Assembly (NCBI GenBank): GCA_009692185.1
Contig: SHZT01000004.1
Location: 124,001-188,000, forward strand
DNA from: Gemmatimonadota bacterium
GTDB lineage: Bacteria > Gemmatimonadota > Gemmatimonadetes > Gemmatimonadales > GWC2-71-9
Direction of reading: 5' to 3'
Length of the DNA: 64,000 bases
Under the pieces are notes generated by a model, which saw only the letters and a list, made by a program, of their open reading frames with translations, made no database searches and had not been told where the DNA came from. The position numbers and the translations under genes are program-made. Shown here piece after piece: positions 18,247 through 27,634 of this stretch (its first letter is position 1; the number at the start of each line of letters is the position of its first letter).

Positions 18247-18692
18247 GCGGGCAGCGGCGAGGGCGGTGAATCCCCGCCGGTGCCGGCGACCACGTACTCG
18301 CGGAGCTCGGCCAGCGCGGCGCGCGTCGTGTCGCCGGGGATGCCGAGCAGTTCCAGCCGGCCGGCGGATTCCTCGATCACGACCGCGAGCCCGTGATGCT
18401 CCAGTACCGGCTCCAGGGCCTCGCGCTGGGATGGTGACAGGCCGCGGATGATGAACCGGCGGACGCCGTATTGCAGGACCAGCTTGGCGATGATCTCGTC
18501 GGCGCAGGAGAGGTCGAGCAGGCGTACCGCCGTGAAGTCGATGATGGTGGGAATCGCGCCGGCGTCGGCCATGGCCAGCTCGATGCCGCCGCGGACGGCC
18601 GCGCCCGTGCTACGCGTGACCAGGTCGCCATAGCCCTTGGCCACGGTGGTCTGGAGCATGCTCCGCAGGTTGATCTCGTTCACCGGGCTCAT
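18243..18692 (-). CDS. STAS-like (DUF4325-type) protein, 149 aa
   Basis: The ATG at 18692 overlaps the stop of the HATPase gene (ATGA); the longer track start is in that gene and was rejected. The protein has an N-terminal helical part with a TGAAVRGGIELAMADAG stretch, then IDFTAVRLLDLSCADEIIAKLV, which resembles the STAS strand-helix where anti-anti-sigma factors carry the phosphorylatable Ser. Paired with the adjacent HATPase, it probably forms a partner-switching module. The target sigma or effector protein is not in the window. Confidence 0.7.
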   Translation of the reverse strand: MSPVNEINLRSMLQTTVAKGYGDLVTRSTGAAVRGGIELAMADAGAIPTIIDFTAVRLLDLSCADEIIAKLVLQYGVRRFIIRGLSPSQREALEPVLEHHGLAVVIEESAGRLELLGIPGDTTRAALAELREYVVAGTGGDSPPSPLPA

Positions 18693-19648
18693 TCGGGTTT
18701 CTGCTCGGGAATGATCAGGAGAACCTGGCTTCCTGGAAAAGGTGGAAGACCTTCGGCCAGCGGTACGTCGTCGTCCCACGGCGGCACCAGCGCGATCCGG
18801 GCGGCGCCGCTCCGTACCGACAGCTTGCCGGCCCACCGCTTCACGTACCGGCGGATGCCAGCGAGTCCCTGCCCGCGGCCCGGGTCGCGGAACCGCGACA
18901 CGCCCTGGATGAGCGCCGATTCGAGCGCCGTCGCGTCGCTCCACCGGTCCCCGAACCGCTTCGCCTGCGTCGGCTCAAGCGAGTGCCGGAACCCGACTCC
19001 GGCGTCCGCCACCGCGATGACCACCACGCGGCGTCCCAGCTTGCGGCGCCAGTTGTATGCCTGGACCGCCACCCAGCCGCTGGTGCCGGCATGCTCGACA
19101 ATATTCTGGCACGCTTCCGAAAGCGCCATAGCGAAACCCATCGTCGCCTGCGCCTCGAGCTTGAGCTCGCCCTGGAGAATGGAGGCCGCGCGCTCCTGGA
19201 TACGCCCGACGACGCCGTGGACGTCGTCCGCGCCCTTGATCTCGGTCATTTCCAGCAACACGTCGGACTCCGACGCCGGCCGCACCCGCGGCACCTTGCC
19301 GTGAATCTCGAAACACTCGGCGGCCTTCTGAAAAAATCCGGCCCGCGCCCAGTAATGGGCGACGTCCTTGTCACCGGGAATGGTGAGCAGGGGCTTCTCG
19401 GCCGACTGCTCCGACAGCAGGTGACCGGCGGCGAGCAGGCTGACCAGGCCGTACGGAGACGCCCACTGGGTGGTGTGAGCATCGAAGAGGAGCCGCTCTC
19501 CAGTGGAGGCAGAAGAGGCGGAAGAGGCAGAGGAGACAGGGCCTCCTGCCCCGCCTGCCCCGCCTGCCACCCCTGCGCTGTACGAGCGCGCGAACTGGTC
19601 GAATGTCCGGTCATCGAACTGGACCGGGACTTCCACCACGCGGGTCAT
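18689..19648 (-). CDS. STAS-like plus HATPase protein (RsbW/anti-sigma kinase type)
   Basis: A 319-aa protein. Residues 60-130 look like a STAS fold (LLFDAHTTQWASPYGLVSLLAAG, then VAHYWARAGFF). Residues 170-290 form a GHKL ATPase with N-box ALSEACQNIVEHAG and G1 box VADAGVGFRHS, and a second glycine box in GQGLAGIRRYV. This is the architecture of serine kinases that hold sigma factors. Residues 27-50 (GVAGGAGGAGG...SASSASSAS) are encoded by a palindromic repeat inserted in frame between the first strand and the domain. It is coupled to the pfkB-type gene upstream and the STAS gene downstream. Confidence 0.78.
   Translation of the reverse strand: MTRVVEVPVQFDDRTFDQFARSYSAGVAGGAGGAGGPVSSASSASSASTGERLLFDAHTTQWASPYGLVSLLAAGHLLSEQSAEKPLLTIPGDKDVAHYWARAGFFQKAAECFEIHGKVPRVRPASESDVLLEMTEIKGADDVHGVVGRIQERAASILQGELKLEAQATMGFAMALSEACQNIVEHAGTSGWVAVQAYNWRRKLGRRVVVIAVADAGVGFRHSLEPTQAKRFGDRWSDATALESALIQGVSRFRDPGRGQGLAGIRRYVKRWAGKLSVRSGAARIALVPPWDDDVPLAEGLPPFPGSQVLLIIPEQKPE
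19505..19568. repeat. In-frame palindromic short-period repeat in the HATPase gene
   Basis: A purine-rich tandem arm of GAGGCAGAA/GAGGCGGAA-like units (19505-19541) is followed at once by an imperfect inverted arm of CCTGCCCCG units (19542-19568). It encodes a Gly/Ala/Ser-rich linker. The fold and the in-frame insertion match the other palindromic elements in the window, but the unit differs. Confidence 0.8.
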
Positions 19649-20595
19649 GGAACGGTGATCCCGCCGCGCAGGGAGTGCAGGAACGCCCCCGCGCCCCGGC
19701 AGGCGGCGTTCTTCGCCGCGTATCCGTTGGCGCGGGCAATGGCCGTCTCGATCACGTCACCGGCCAGGAGGCGCGCGGCCAGCGTGGCGCCGAATACGTC
19801 GCCGCACCCGGTGGGGTCGGGGTCGGGCACGACCGCCGGTGGTGCGATGCGCGCAGTCTGGATCGTGGTGGTCGTGTCCCGCCCCCTGCGGGGTGCCAGG
19901 GGTGGCTCACCGCGCCCGAAGAAGACCGCGCCGCGCTCCGCCAGCGTCACGACCAGCATGCGGACACCCGTGCCCATGGCGGTCGCCGCGACCGTCAGCG
20001 GGTCACCGCCCAGGCGCTGCATTTCGTTTTCATTCATTTGTACGACGTCGAAACAGGCGAACCACCCCGGCGGATCGGCCAGGTCCTGGGGCACGCGCAG
20101 GCCGTGATGCGCCATGCCGAGGAACAGCGAGTGGAGATCGGCGTACATCGGCCCCGCGTACCCCTGGCGAAGCGCCCGTGCCGTCTCCAGCGTCATCTCG
20201 AACCCGGAACAGAAGTTCACGTAGATCGCGTCCAGGTCCCGGACCATCGGGCCCAGCTCGGCCCAGGTCCACCTCGGGACGCCACCGGTCAGGCATTCGG
20301 TGCGGCGCGCCGCGGATTCGTAGTGCAGCTCGACCCGGTTGTTGGGTTCCGCAACCTCGATGAACCGGGTGAGCGGCGCCCGGTGCTTGAGTTCACCCAG
20401 GAACTCGTTCGCGCGGGGCGCCAGGTCCCGGCCGACCTTGATGAGCGGAACGATCTGCCACTCATCGGAGAGCGCGTGGTCGAGCCCGGCCAGCGCGTAG
20501 GCGATCCCGCCCCATTCCTCTATAGGCTGAGTCCCTGCGCCGCGGCCGTAGATCGTGTCCCAGACCATGGTGCCGACGACGCCCAGGCGTTTCAC
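19645..20595 (-). CDS. PfkB-family carbohydrate/nucleoside kinase
   Basis: A 316-aa ribokinase-like protein. The N-terminus MKRLGVVGTMVWDTIYG is the first strand; WGGIAYALAGLDHAL corresponds to the GG substrate motif, and DPTGCGDVFGATLAARLL near the C-terminus is the catalytic anion-hole and Asp motif (a variant of DTxGAGD). The substrate cannot be assigned. Overlaps of 4 nt on both sides place it in the lepA operon, directly after a ROK kinase. Confidence 0.87.
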   Translation of the reverse strand: MKRLGVVGTMVWDTIYGRGAGTQPIEEWGGIAYALAGLDHALSDEWQIVPLIKVGRDLAPRANEFLGELKHRAPLTRFIEVAEPNNRVELHYESAARRTECLTGGVPRWTWAELGPMVRDLDAIYVNFCSGFEMTLETARALRQGYAGPMYADLHSLFLGMAHHGLRVPQDLADPPGWFACFDVVQMNENEMQRLGGDPLTVAATAMGTGVRMLVVTLAERGAVFFGRGEPPLAPRRGRDTTTTIQTARIAPPAVVPDPDPTGCGDVFGATLAARLLAGDVIETAIARANGYAAKNAACRGAGAFLHSLRGGITVP

Positions 20596-21566
20596 GCCGC
20601 GCCTCGCTGGGACTTGAACGCCGCGACCGCGCCGTAGATCCCGGCCTTGCCGGTCAGCGAACCCGGTACGATGCGGCAGGCTTCTACCGCGGGCTTGAAC
20701 GCCCGTCGGATCACCTCGCGCCGCAGGGGATCGAACAGCTGGTCGCCGGCGAGCGTGACGCCGCCGCTCACGACCACGACGTCCGGATTCAGGATGTTCA
20801 CGATGTTGGCGATGCCGGTGCCCAGGAAGCGCGCCGTCTCACGGACAACCTGCCGTGCCAGATGGTCGCCGTCGTGCGCGGCCTGGTAGACGAGCGGGGC
20901 GGTGATGGCCTTGATGTTGCCCTTGACCAGGTCCCGCAACGTTGACGGCTCGCCCGACTCCACCTCTTCGATGGCCCGCGCGGCGATGGCCGGGCCGGAC
21001 GCGTAGGCCTCGAGGCAGCCGTAGTTGCCGCACTTGCAGCGGCGGCCGGTGGAATCGATGCTCGTGTGGCCGATCTCTCCCGCCACGTCAGATGCGCCGT
21101 GAAAGACCTCGCCGTCAATCACCACGCCGCCACCCACGCCGGTGCCGATCGTCATGCCGACGACGATGCGCGCGCCCTTCGCGGCGCCGAGCCACCATTC
21201 ACCCAGGGTCGCGCAATTGGCGTCGTTGTCGAGCGTAGCGGGGAGGCCGGACCCGGCGGAGACGCGGTCCCGCAGGGGCATGTCCACCCAGCCGAGGTTG
21301 GGCGCGAGCCGCACGACGCCCTGGGCGCGGTGCAGGGGCCCGGGGGCGCCAATGCCCACGCCTGCCACGTCCATCCCCGGCACGGCCTTCTTCGCCTCGG
21401 TGACCGATTCCTTTATAAGGCGGACGATCTCGTTGACCACGGCGTCGGCCCCGGCCGCCACCGGCGTGTCCCGCACGACGAGGCCGAGGAGCGCGGACCC
21501 GTCTTCCGCCACGGTGCCGACGGCGATGTTGGTGCCGCCGAGATCGACCCCGACTACATATCTCAT
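20592..21566 (-). CDS. ROK-family glucokinase-like sugar kinase
   Basis: A 324-aa protein beginning [17 protein letters not shown] (phosphate-binding motif); the track's longer start runs back into lepA. LDNDANCATLGEWWLGAA holds the catalytic Asp, and CKCGNYGCLEAYASG is the ROK zinc-binding CxCGxxGCxE signature. Its length and motifs fit bacterial ROK glucokinases. It would phosphorylate glucose or a related hexose. Its ATG overlaps the lepA stop as TGATG. Confidence 0.9.
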   Translation of the reverse strand: MRYVVGVDLGGTNIAVGTVAEDGSALLGLVVRDTPVAAGADAVVNEIVRLIKESVTEAKKAVPGMDVAGVGIGAPGPLHRAQGVVRLAPNLGWVDMPLRDRVSAGSGLPATLDNDANCATLGEWWLGAAKGARIVVGMTIGTGVGGGVVIDGEVFHGASDVAGEIGHTSIDSTGRRCKCGNYGCLEAYASGPAIAARAIEEVESGEPSTLRDLVKGNIKAITAPLVYQAAHDGDHLARQVVRETARFLGTGIANIVNILNPDVVVVSGGVTLAGDQLFDPLRREVIRRAFKPAVEACRIVPGSLTGKAGIYGAVAAFKSQRGAA

Positions 21567-23365
21567 CAGTCGACTTGGAGCACGGCCAGGAACGCTTCCG
21601 GCGGAATCTCGACCGTGCCGACCTGCTTCATCCGTTTCTTTCCTTCTTTTTGTTTCTCCAGGAGCTTCCGTTTCCGGGTGATGTCGCCGCCGTAGCACTT
21701 GGCGGTCACGTCCTTCCGCAGCGGCCGCACGTTTTCCCGCGCGATGATCTTGGTCCCGATGGCCGCCTGGATCACCACCTCGAACAGCTGGCGCGGGATC
21801 AGCTCGCGCAGCTTGCCGGCGATCTTCTTGCCCCAGACGTGTGCCTTGTCCGCATGGATGATGACGCTGAAGGCATCCACTGCCTCTCCGTTCAGGAGCA
21901 TGTCCAGCTTGACGAGATCGCTCGGGCGATAGCCCATGAAATCGTAGTCCATGCTCGCGTACCCGCGGCTGATGGTCTTCAGGCGGTCGTAAAAATCGAG
22001 CACGATCTCGCCCAGCGGGAACTCCCACTCGAACTGCACGCGGACGGGATCGAGATAGTGCCTCTCGATGTACACGCCGCGCCGCTCCTGGCCCAGCGTC
22101 ATGATTCCGCCGATGTACTCGGCCGGGGACGTGATCCGGGTCTTCACGTACGGCTCTTCGACGCGCTCCACGCTGGAGTCGGTCGGCATCCGGGTCGGGT
22201 TCTCGATGATCTCCATGGCGCCATCCGTCCGGTACACGTGGTACTCGACGTTCGGCACGGTGGTGATCAGCGTGAGGTCGAATTCCCGCTCGAGCCGTTC
22301 ACGGACGATCTCCATGTGCAGGAGCCCGAGAAACCCGCAGCGGAACCCGAAGCCGAGCGCGATGGATGTCTCGGGCACGTAGTGAAGCGAGGCGTCGTTG
22401 AGCTGGAGTTTTTCCAGCGCGTCCCGCAGTTCCTCGTACTGGTTCGGCTCGGTGGGGTAAAGCCCGGCGAAGACCATGGACTTGATGTCGCGGTAGCCGG
22501 GCAGCATTTCCGTGGCGGGGTTGTCCGCGTCCAGCACGGTATCGCCGACGCGGGTGTCCTGGACCCCCCGCGTGTTGGCCACCACGAATCCCACCTCGCC
22601 CGCTTCCAGTGTTTCCGTCGCGCGGCGCCCGAGCTGGAGGTAGCCCACTTCGGCGACCTCGTAGTGATCCCCGGGGTGCGCCCCGAAGGCGATCTGCATG
22701 CCGGGCTTGATGACCCCGTCCACCACGCGAATGCTGGGAATGGCGCCACGGTAGCGGTCGTAATAAGAGTCGAAGATCAGTGCCCGGAGGGGTGCCGAGA
22801 GGTCGCCACGCGGTGACGGCACGCGCTTGACGATTTCCTCGAGCAGTTCGGGAACGCCGAGGCCCTCCTTGGCCGATATGCGCAGGATATCGTCGGCGGG
22901 GGTGCCGACCAGGTCCTCGATCTCCTTCGCCCGGCGGTCGGGCTCGGCCGCGGGGAGGTCGATCTTGTTGAGGACCGGGATGATCTCGAGCCCGGCATCG
23001 ATCGCGAGGAACAGGTTGCTCAAGGTCTGGGCCTCGATGCCCTGGCTCGCGTCCACCACGAGGATCGCGCCCTCGCAGGCGGCGAGGGACCGGGAGACCT
23101 CGTACGTGAAGTCCACGTGTCCCGGCGTGTCGATGAGGTTGAGCTCGTAGATCTCGCCGCTCTTGGCCGTGTAATTCATCCGGACGGCGTTGAGCTTGAT
23201 GGTGATCCCGCGCTCCCGCTCGAGATCCATCGTGTCCAGGACCTGCTCTCGCATCTGCCGCTTTTCGAGGGTCTTGGTGGCCTCGATCAGCCGGTCGGCA
23301 AGGGTGGATTTCCCGTGGTCAATGTGGGCGACGATGCAGAAGTTGCGGATTCGTTCCTGGCGCAT
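21566..23365 (-). CDS. lepA: Elongation factor 4 (LepA)
   Basis: A 599-aa translational GTPase, normal length. G1 is [10 protein letters not shown]2 lies around [10 protein letters not shown]3 is DTPGHVDF and G4 is NKIDLP. Domains II-V follow, and the C-terminal domain specific to LepA contains [23 protein letters not shown] and [20 protein letters not shown]. It acts on stalled or mistranslocated ribosomes. It is the first gene of a nine-gene operon. The ATG lies 8 nt after a TATATT hexamer, so its mRNA is probably leaderless. Confidence 0.96.
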   Translation of the reverse strand: MRQERIRNFCIVAHIDHGKSTLADRLIEATKTLEKRQMREQVLDTMDLERERGITIKLNAVRMNYTAKSGEIYELNLIDTPGHVDFTYEVSRSLAACEGAILVVDASQGIEAQTLSNLFLAIDAGLEIIPVLNKIDLPAAEPDRRAKEIEDLVGTPADDILRISAKEGLGVPELLEEIVKRVPSPRGDLSAPLRALIFDSYYDRYRGAIPSIRVVDGVIKPGMQIAFGAHPGDHYEVAEVGYLQLGRRATETLEAGEVGFVVANTRGVQDTRVGDTVLDADNPATEMLPGYRDIKSMVFAGLYPTEPNQYEELRDALEKLQLNDASLHYVPETSIALGFGFRCGFLGLLHMEIVRERLEREFDLTLITTVPNVEYHVYRTDGAMEIIENPTRMPTDSSVERVEEPYVKTRITSPAEYIGGIMTLGQERRGVYIERHYLDPVRVQFEWEFPLGEIVLDFYDRLKTISRGYASMDYDFMGYRPSDLVKLDMLLNGEAVDAFSVIIHADKAHVWGKKIAGKLRELIPRQLFEVVIQAAIGTKIIARENVRPLRKDVTAKCYGGDITRKRKLLEKQKEGKKRMKQVGTVEIPPEAFLAVLQVD

Positions 23366-23373
23366 AGGCAGGG

Positions 23374-23379
23374 AATATA
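23374..23379 (-). promoter_or_regulatory. -10-like hexamer TATATT, leaderless start of lepA
   Basis: On the minus strand TATATT ends 8 nt before the lepA ATG. The flanking GTCTATATTCC is identical to the sequence before ettA at 63226-63231, which supports a shared promoter type. The -35 region is not recognisable. Confidence 0.6.
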
Positions 23380-23462
23380 GACGCCCGGATGGGGGTTTCA
23401 GGCCCCGGGGCCTTCTCTCCGCGGAGAATGCGCTACATTACAGGACCTACGTCAAAGCTTTC

Positions 23463-24524
23463 CTGACTCCTATCATCGGCTGGTTCGACCCCGCCCAGAA
23501 GGGCGGTTTCCTGCGCCTGGCGGCCAACAGCTACCTCCCCGCCAAGGGCGACCCCAACGTACGCCTGCCAGGGCTGCGAAAGGGAGACTTGGTCGTGCTC
23601 GACAACGGCCGGGTCCAGTCGGTGAACGGCGTGCCCCCGGAAAAGATGGGCGAACGGCAGGTCTTCGCGAACCTGAGCGCCGTGCACCCAAGCCGCCCCA
23701 TGCTCCTCGAAACCGCCGTCCCGTCCAGTTCCCGCACCGCCGAGCTCCAGCGAGTCGTGGATCTCATCTGTCCGCTCGGGTTCGGCCAGCGCGCGCTGGT
23801 GGTGTCCCCGCCCAAGGCCGGCAAGACGATCATGCTCCAGGCCATGGCTGAAGCCGTGGCCGCCAACTACCCGGCCGCCGAGCTCCTGCTCCTCCTGGTG
23901 GATGAGCGGCCGGAGGAAGTGAGCGAGCTGATTGACTGGGGCAAGGGCGAGGTCGTGGCGTCGAGCTTCGACCTGCCCCACGAGCGTCACGTGGCGGTGG
24001 CCGACATGGTGTTCGAGCACGCCCGGCGGCAGGTGGAGCTGGGCCGGGACGTGGTGATCGTGCTGGACTCGATCACCCGGCTCGCCCGCTCGCACAACAC
24101 GGCCGGGCGTTCGAGCGGCCGCACGATGTCCGGCGGCCTCGACGCCAACGCGCTGGCCAAGCCCAAGGGTCTTTTCGGCGCCGCGCGCGCCGTGCCCGAT
24201 GGCGGCTCGCTGACGGTGATCGCGACCGCGCTGGTCGAGACTGAGAGCCGCATGGACGACATCATCTTCGAGGAGTTCAAGGGAACCGGCAACGCGGAGC
24301 TCCGGCTGAGCCGTTCCCTGGCCGACCGGCGCATCTACCCCGCGCTGGATATTGCCGCGAGCGGTACCCGGCGCGAAGAGCTGCTGTCCGACCCCGCTAC
24401 GGTTGAGGCTAAACAAAAGCTCCGGCGGGATCTCGTGGATCAGCCGCCGGAGCGCGCGATGGAAATCCTGCTGCAGCTCATGCGCCGGTCCAAGACCAAC
24501 GCCGAGCTGCTCAAGTCCTCCTAG
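23463..24524 (+). CDS. rho: Transcription termination factor Rho, compact form without N-terminal domain
   Basis: About 353 aa, against about 420 in E. coli. The cold-shock RNA-binding domain starts at once (IIGWFDPAQKGGFLRLAANSYLP), followed by the ATPase: Walker A SPPKAGKTIML, LLLVDERPEEVSEL, Walker B VVIVLDSITRLARSHN, and the Q-loop and R-loop region NALAKPKGLFGAARAV. The usual N-terminal helical Rho_N domain is absent, and only 97 nt separate it from the lepA start. No ATG, GTG or TTG is in frame before the RNA-binding domain; I placed the start at a CTG (23463), which is a guess. The 3' end overlaps the convergent peptidase gene by 4 nt. Confidence 0.88.
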   Translation: MTPIIGWFDPAQKGGFLRLAANSYLPAKGDPNVRLPGLRKGDLVVLDNGRVQSVNGVPPEKMGERQVFANLSAVHPSRPMLLETAVPSSSRTAELQRVVDLICPLGFGQRALVVSPPKAGKTIMLQAMAEAVAANYPAAELLLLLVDERPEEVSELIDWGKGEVVASSFDLPHERHVAVADMVFEHARRQVELGRDVVIVLDSITRLARSHNTAGRSSGRTMSGGLDANALAKPKGLFGAARAVPDGGSLTVIATALVETESRMDDIIFEEFKGTGNAELRLSRSLADRRIYPALDIAASGTRREELLSDPATVEAKQKLRRDLVDQPPERAMEILLQLMRRSKTNAELLKSS

Positions 24525-26065
24525 GGCTGGGGCGGCTGGACGATGCTCTTGTATGACTCCGGGTTCCACTTGGGCTTTTCCGCAGCGTTCGCGAGGTCCA
24601 GCCCGAGGTAGAACACCAGCTTCACGATCCGCGATTCCTTCTCCCCGTCAATCTTCGACACTTCATCTCCCCGCCCGTGGTAGTCGGGGTGCGTCCCGTT
24701 GAAGAAGAACAGGATCGGCACGCCCTTCTGCGCGAAGTTGTAGTGGTCGGATCGCTGGTAGAAGTGTTCTTCCGGCCAGATGTCGTCGATCGCGGTCATG
24801 TTAAGCTCGGGGTGCGCGGCGTTCACGCGGTTGAGCGTGGCGCCCAGGTCCGAGTGCTCCTTCCCGATCGCGACGATCGTGTCCTTCCAGTTCCGCCCCA
24901 CCATGTCGGTGTTCAGGTCCGCGATGACCTGCGACATCTCGACCGGCGGGTGGAGGCTGAAGTACTCGCTGCCCCAGAGCCCGCGTTCCTCGCCGCTCAC
25001 CGTGAGAAAGATGAGCGAGCGCTTCGGCCGCGGAGTGAGTTTCGAAAACGCCTGCGCCAGCTGAACGACCGCGATCGTGCCCGATGCGTCGTCATCGGCG
25101 CCATTGAAGATGGAATCGCCTGTGGCGTCGGGCGTGCCGACGCCGACGTGATCCATGTGGCCGCTGAACACCACGTACTCGTTCTTGAGCACCGGGTCAC
25201 TGCCTTCGAGAATCCCGACCGCATTGGGGGCGCTCAGCGTGGCTCCGGTCTGCAGCTTGAGGGCGATGGACATGGTGAGGTCCATCGGCGTCCGCTGGGC
25301 GGGGCCGGTGGTCTGCCGAAGGGCGGCGATGTTTGCACCCCGGCGCTCGAGAGCGGCGCGTATCGCCGCCTCGCGCACGAGTATGAGGGGTGGGCGAAGC
25401 TGGCCGCTCGGGCCGCCGTCTGCCTGCCAGGCGGGGATGACCCGCGCGGCGAGCGCGTTGGTGGAGAGTACGCGCCACGCCTGATCGGCGACCGGGGTCA
25501 CCAGCACCGTGGCCGCCGGGTGCTGGGCGTTGATCGCGGTGAGGCCGCGGACGAGGGGGTTGTTCCGGCCCGTCGGGTCTTCGGGCGAGAGGAGCAGGAC
25601 GACAATGGTTCCCCCCAGCTCCAGCTGCCGTGCTGATGTCGCATCAATGGCGGAGCCGGTCACGATCACGACCTTGCCCGACGTCTCAATGTCCGCGGCG
25701 CCGACCGGAGTAGCCTCGCCGGGGATCCGGAACGATGGCCCGCCGCTCACCACTACCGTGGATGCCACCGTGTCGAGCTGGATCCGGTGCAGGGGATATC
25801 GCTGAATGAACCGGCCGCTGTCCCCGCCCGGCTTCAGGCCGAACTTCCTGAACTCCCCGCCAATGAAGGTCGCGACCTTTTCAAGCTCCGGGCTTGGTGT
25901 CGCGCGCCCGCGCATCGAATCGTGCGCAATGACCCCGATGCGCCGGATGATCTCTTCCGGGGTGATTGTGGACACCGCCTTCGCGACTGATTGATCGGTC
26001 TGGGCGGAGAGCGGGGACGCGAAGAGGGCGAGGGCGAGCGCGACGGTGAGATTGGGGCGGTTCAC
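24521..26065 (-). CDS. Secreted M28-family zinc aminopeptidase
   Basis: A 514-aa protein with a signal peptide (to FASPLSAQ), GTG start and an AGGAG ribosome site 5 nt upstream. Residues 100-240 resemble a PA-type inserted domain. The M28 metal site is visible in order: FSGHMDHVG (His), NGADDDASG (Asp), SGEERGLWGSEYF (catalytic Glu and metal Glu), DLNTDMVGR (Asp) and a final His region near RSDHYNFA. It probably trims peptides in the periplasm. The stop overlaps rho on the opposite strand by 4 nt. Confidence 0.9.
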   Translation of the reverse strand: MNRPNLTVALALALFASPLSAQTDQSVAKAVSTITPEEIIRRIGVIAHDSMRGRATPSPELEKVATFIGGEFRKFGLKPGGDSGRFIQRYPLHRIQLDTVASTVVVSGGPSFRIPGEATPVGAADIETSGKVVIVTGSAIDATSARQLELGGTIVVLLLSPEDPTGRNNPLVRGLTAINAQHPAATVLVTPVADQAWRVLSTNALAARVIPAWQADGGPSGQLRPPLILVREAAIRAALERRGANIAALRQTTGPAQRTPMDLTMSIALKLQTGATLSAPNAVGILEGSDPVLKNEYVVFSGHMDHVGVGTPDATGDSIFNGADDDASGTIAVVQLAQAFSKLTPRPKRSLIFLTVSGEERGLWGSEYFSLHPPVEMSQVIADLNTDMVGRNWKDTIVAIGKEHSDLGATLNRVNAAHPELNMTAIDDIWPEEHFYQRSDHYNFAQKGVPILFFFNGTHPDYHGRGDEVSKIDGEKESRIVKLVFYLGLDLANAAEKPKWNPESYKSIVQPPQP

Positions 26066-26103
26066 TGGGACTCCTGGGGGCGGATGGGTAGTGAAGTTTA
26101 ACA

Positions 26104-26175
26104 GCGGATGAGCGGATGAGCGGATTGAATCGGCACTTATCCGCTCAACCGCTCAACCGCTCAACCGCCCATCCG
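26104..26175. repeat. Intergenic palindrome built from GCGGATGA / CCGCTCAA 8-mers
   Basis: The left arm holds two perfect GCGGATGA units and a partial third; after a loop of about 15 nt, the right arm holds three CCGCTCAA units and CCGCCCAT. The arms are imperfect inverted repeats. The element fills the gap between the DUF4384 gene stop and the M28 gene leader, where it could act as an attenuator or terminator for minus-strand transcripts. Confidence 0.85.
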
Positions 26176-26176
26176 T

Positions 26177-27634
26177 TCAGTTCGGGTCCTCGACCCTCCG
26201 CCCACTGCCTTCCGTCTTGGCGGGCTCGCTTGGCCGCCGTTCCGGCTGCGGCTGAGCCTTGGGTGGTGCTTCCCGGGCCTGCGGTTGCTCCCGCCGCTCA
26301 GGTTGCGGCCGCGTCTCGGGTTGGCGCTCCGGTTCCCGCGGACGCTCGACTTGCCTCGTGGTTTCCGGCTGGCGCCGTACCTCCGGCCGAGCCTGGCCGC
26401 GGTCGGTATCCGCGCGGGGCTGCGGCTTCACTTCTCGATCGGGCACGCGCCGCGTGGCCGGCGCGTCGTTCGACTGGCCCGATTCATCCTTGGGCTCCCG
26501 ACGTTCGAGCTGCGGCAACTGACGGGCATCGCCGGTCGAGGGACGGCGTATTGCCTCGCCCGCGTCCGTGCTGGGCCGGCGGCCCGACGGCTCGTTGGGC
26601 ACGACCCGCCGGTCCGGCTGGTCTGGGGTTACCCCGCGGCCTGTTTCCGCCGACGGATTGTCGTTGCCAATCACGCGCCGGCCAGGCCCCACCGCAGCAT
26701 TTCCCGCGGAGCTGCCCGACCGCGTGTCTGGCACATTGCGCCGCACGATGGGCGAGGGCACCTGTCCCACGCCGCCCAGGTCGCGGCCCCGAATGCCGGG
26801 GTCAATGAGGACTCGGCCGCCGGCGTCGTCCACCGGCCGCTGGCGCACGCGGGTCACGAAGGCTTCGCTCGGCGCACGGTTCTGAATGACGTACCGCGGC
26901 GCGATGCGGGTCGTCCTGGTGTACACGAACCGGGGCCGGCCGCCGTACCGCACGGGGTTGTAGTAGAAGTCGTCGTAGATCACCACCCGGAACCGGAAGC
27001 ACGACCGCGCATACGGGTTCCAGTACGGGAACGACGCGTAGGTGTGGCAGTCGTAGCACAGGAATCGGGGGTAGTCGTATTTCTGCTCCACATAGTAGGG
27101 CAGGATGTCATACGAGTACTCGGAGTAGTTCGCCGGCACGATCCGGTCTACCAGGTCGGTCAGCGCAACGTACGGATCACCCGTGACGCGGCCGCTGGCC
27201 GCGATCTCGCGGTAGTCCCAATGGTCGCCTCGCACCAGCGAGTTGTAGGAGAACGGATCGGCGCTGGCCACCGCGAAGAGGTAGCCCTGGCCCGGGTAGT
27301 CGTCCACGACGAACGCGTAGCGGTCGCCGTAGGACTGGGTCTCGTACCGCTGGCCGCCGCGCGCGTAGTTGTCTTCCCACGGCTCGGTGGGGAAGAGCAC
27401 ACGCAGGCGCCCGTCCGTGTCGATGCGGAACACGGTCACGTAGGCGTCCTGCGACGCGCGGAAGTACACGCGGACCTGCTGTCCGCGGCGGAAAACATCT
27501 TCTTCGTTGGACCAGACTTCGACCGACGGCGCGCCATTCGCGCCATGACGGTCAATCCGGCCAGCCGCAGGGGCGGGTGCACCGCCCGGCGGGTGTGCGA
27601 TGGCCAATGCGGCCAAGATTGTCTTGAACATCAT
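26177..27634 (-). CDS. DUF4384-type surface protein with a Pro/Arg/Gln/Glu-rich tail
   Basis: A 485-aa protein, start at 27634 supported by GGGAGG 4 nt upstream. After a short signal-like start, residues 35-150 form a DUF4384-type beta domain (VEVWSNEEDVFRRGQQVRVYFRASQDAYVTVF). Residues 190-265 are tyrosine- and aromatic-rich with a CYDCH pair and YWNPYARSC that might bind metal or form disulfides. From about 270 the chain is low-complexity and charged (PQPERR-like repeats), likely disordered. DUF4384 proteins are often linked to outer-surface or secretion functions; nothing specific can be claimed here. Confidence 0.75.
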   Translation of the reverse strand: MMFKTILAALAIAHPPGGAPAPAAGRIDRHGANGAPSVEVWSNEEDVFRRGQQVRVYFRASQDAYVTVFRIDTDGRLRVLFPTEPWEDNYARGGQRYETQSYGDRYAFVVDDYPGQGYLFAVASADPFSYNSLVRGDHWDYREIAASGRVTGDPYVALTDLVDRIVPANYSEYSYDILPYYVEQKYDYPRFLCYDCHTYASFPYWNPYARSCFRFRVVIYDDFYYNPVRYGGRPRFVYTRTTRIAPRYVIQNRAPSEAFVTRVRQRPVDDAGGRVLIDPGIRGRDLGGVGQVPSPIVRRNVPDTRSGSSAGNAAVGPGRRVIGNDNPSAETGRGVTPDQPDRRVVPNEPSGRRPSTDAGEAIRRPSTGDARQLPQLERREPKDESGQSNDAPATRRVPDREVKPQPRADTDRGQARPEVRRQPETTRQVERPREPERQPETRPQPERREQPQAREAPPKAQPQPERRPSEPAKTEGSGRRVEDPN

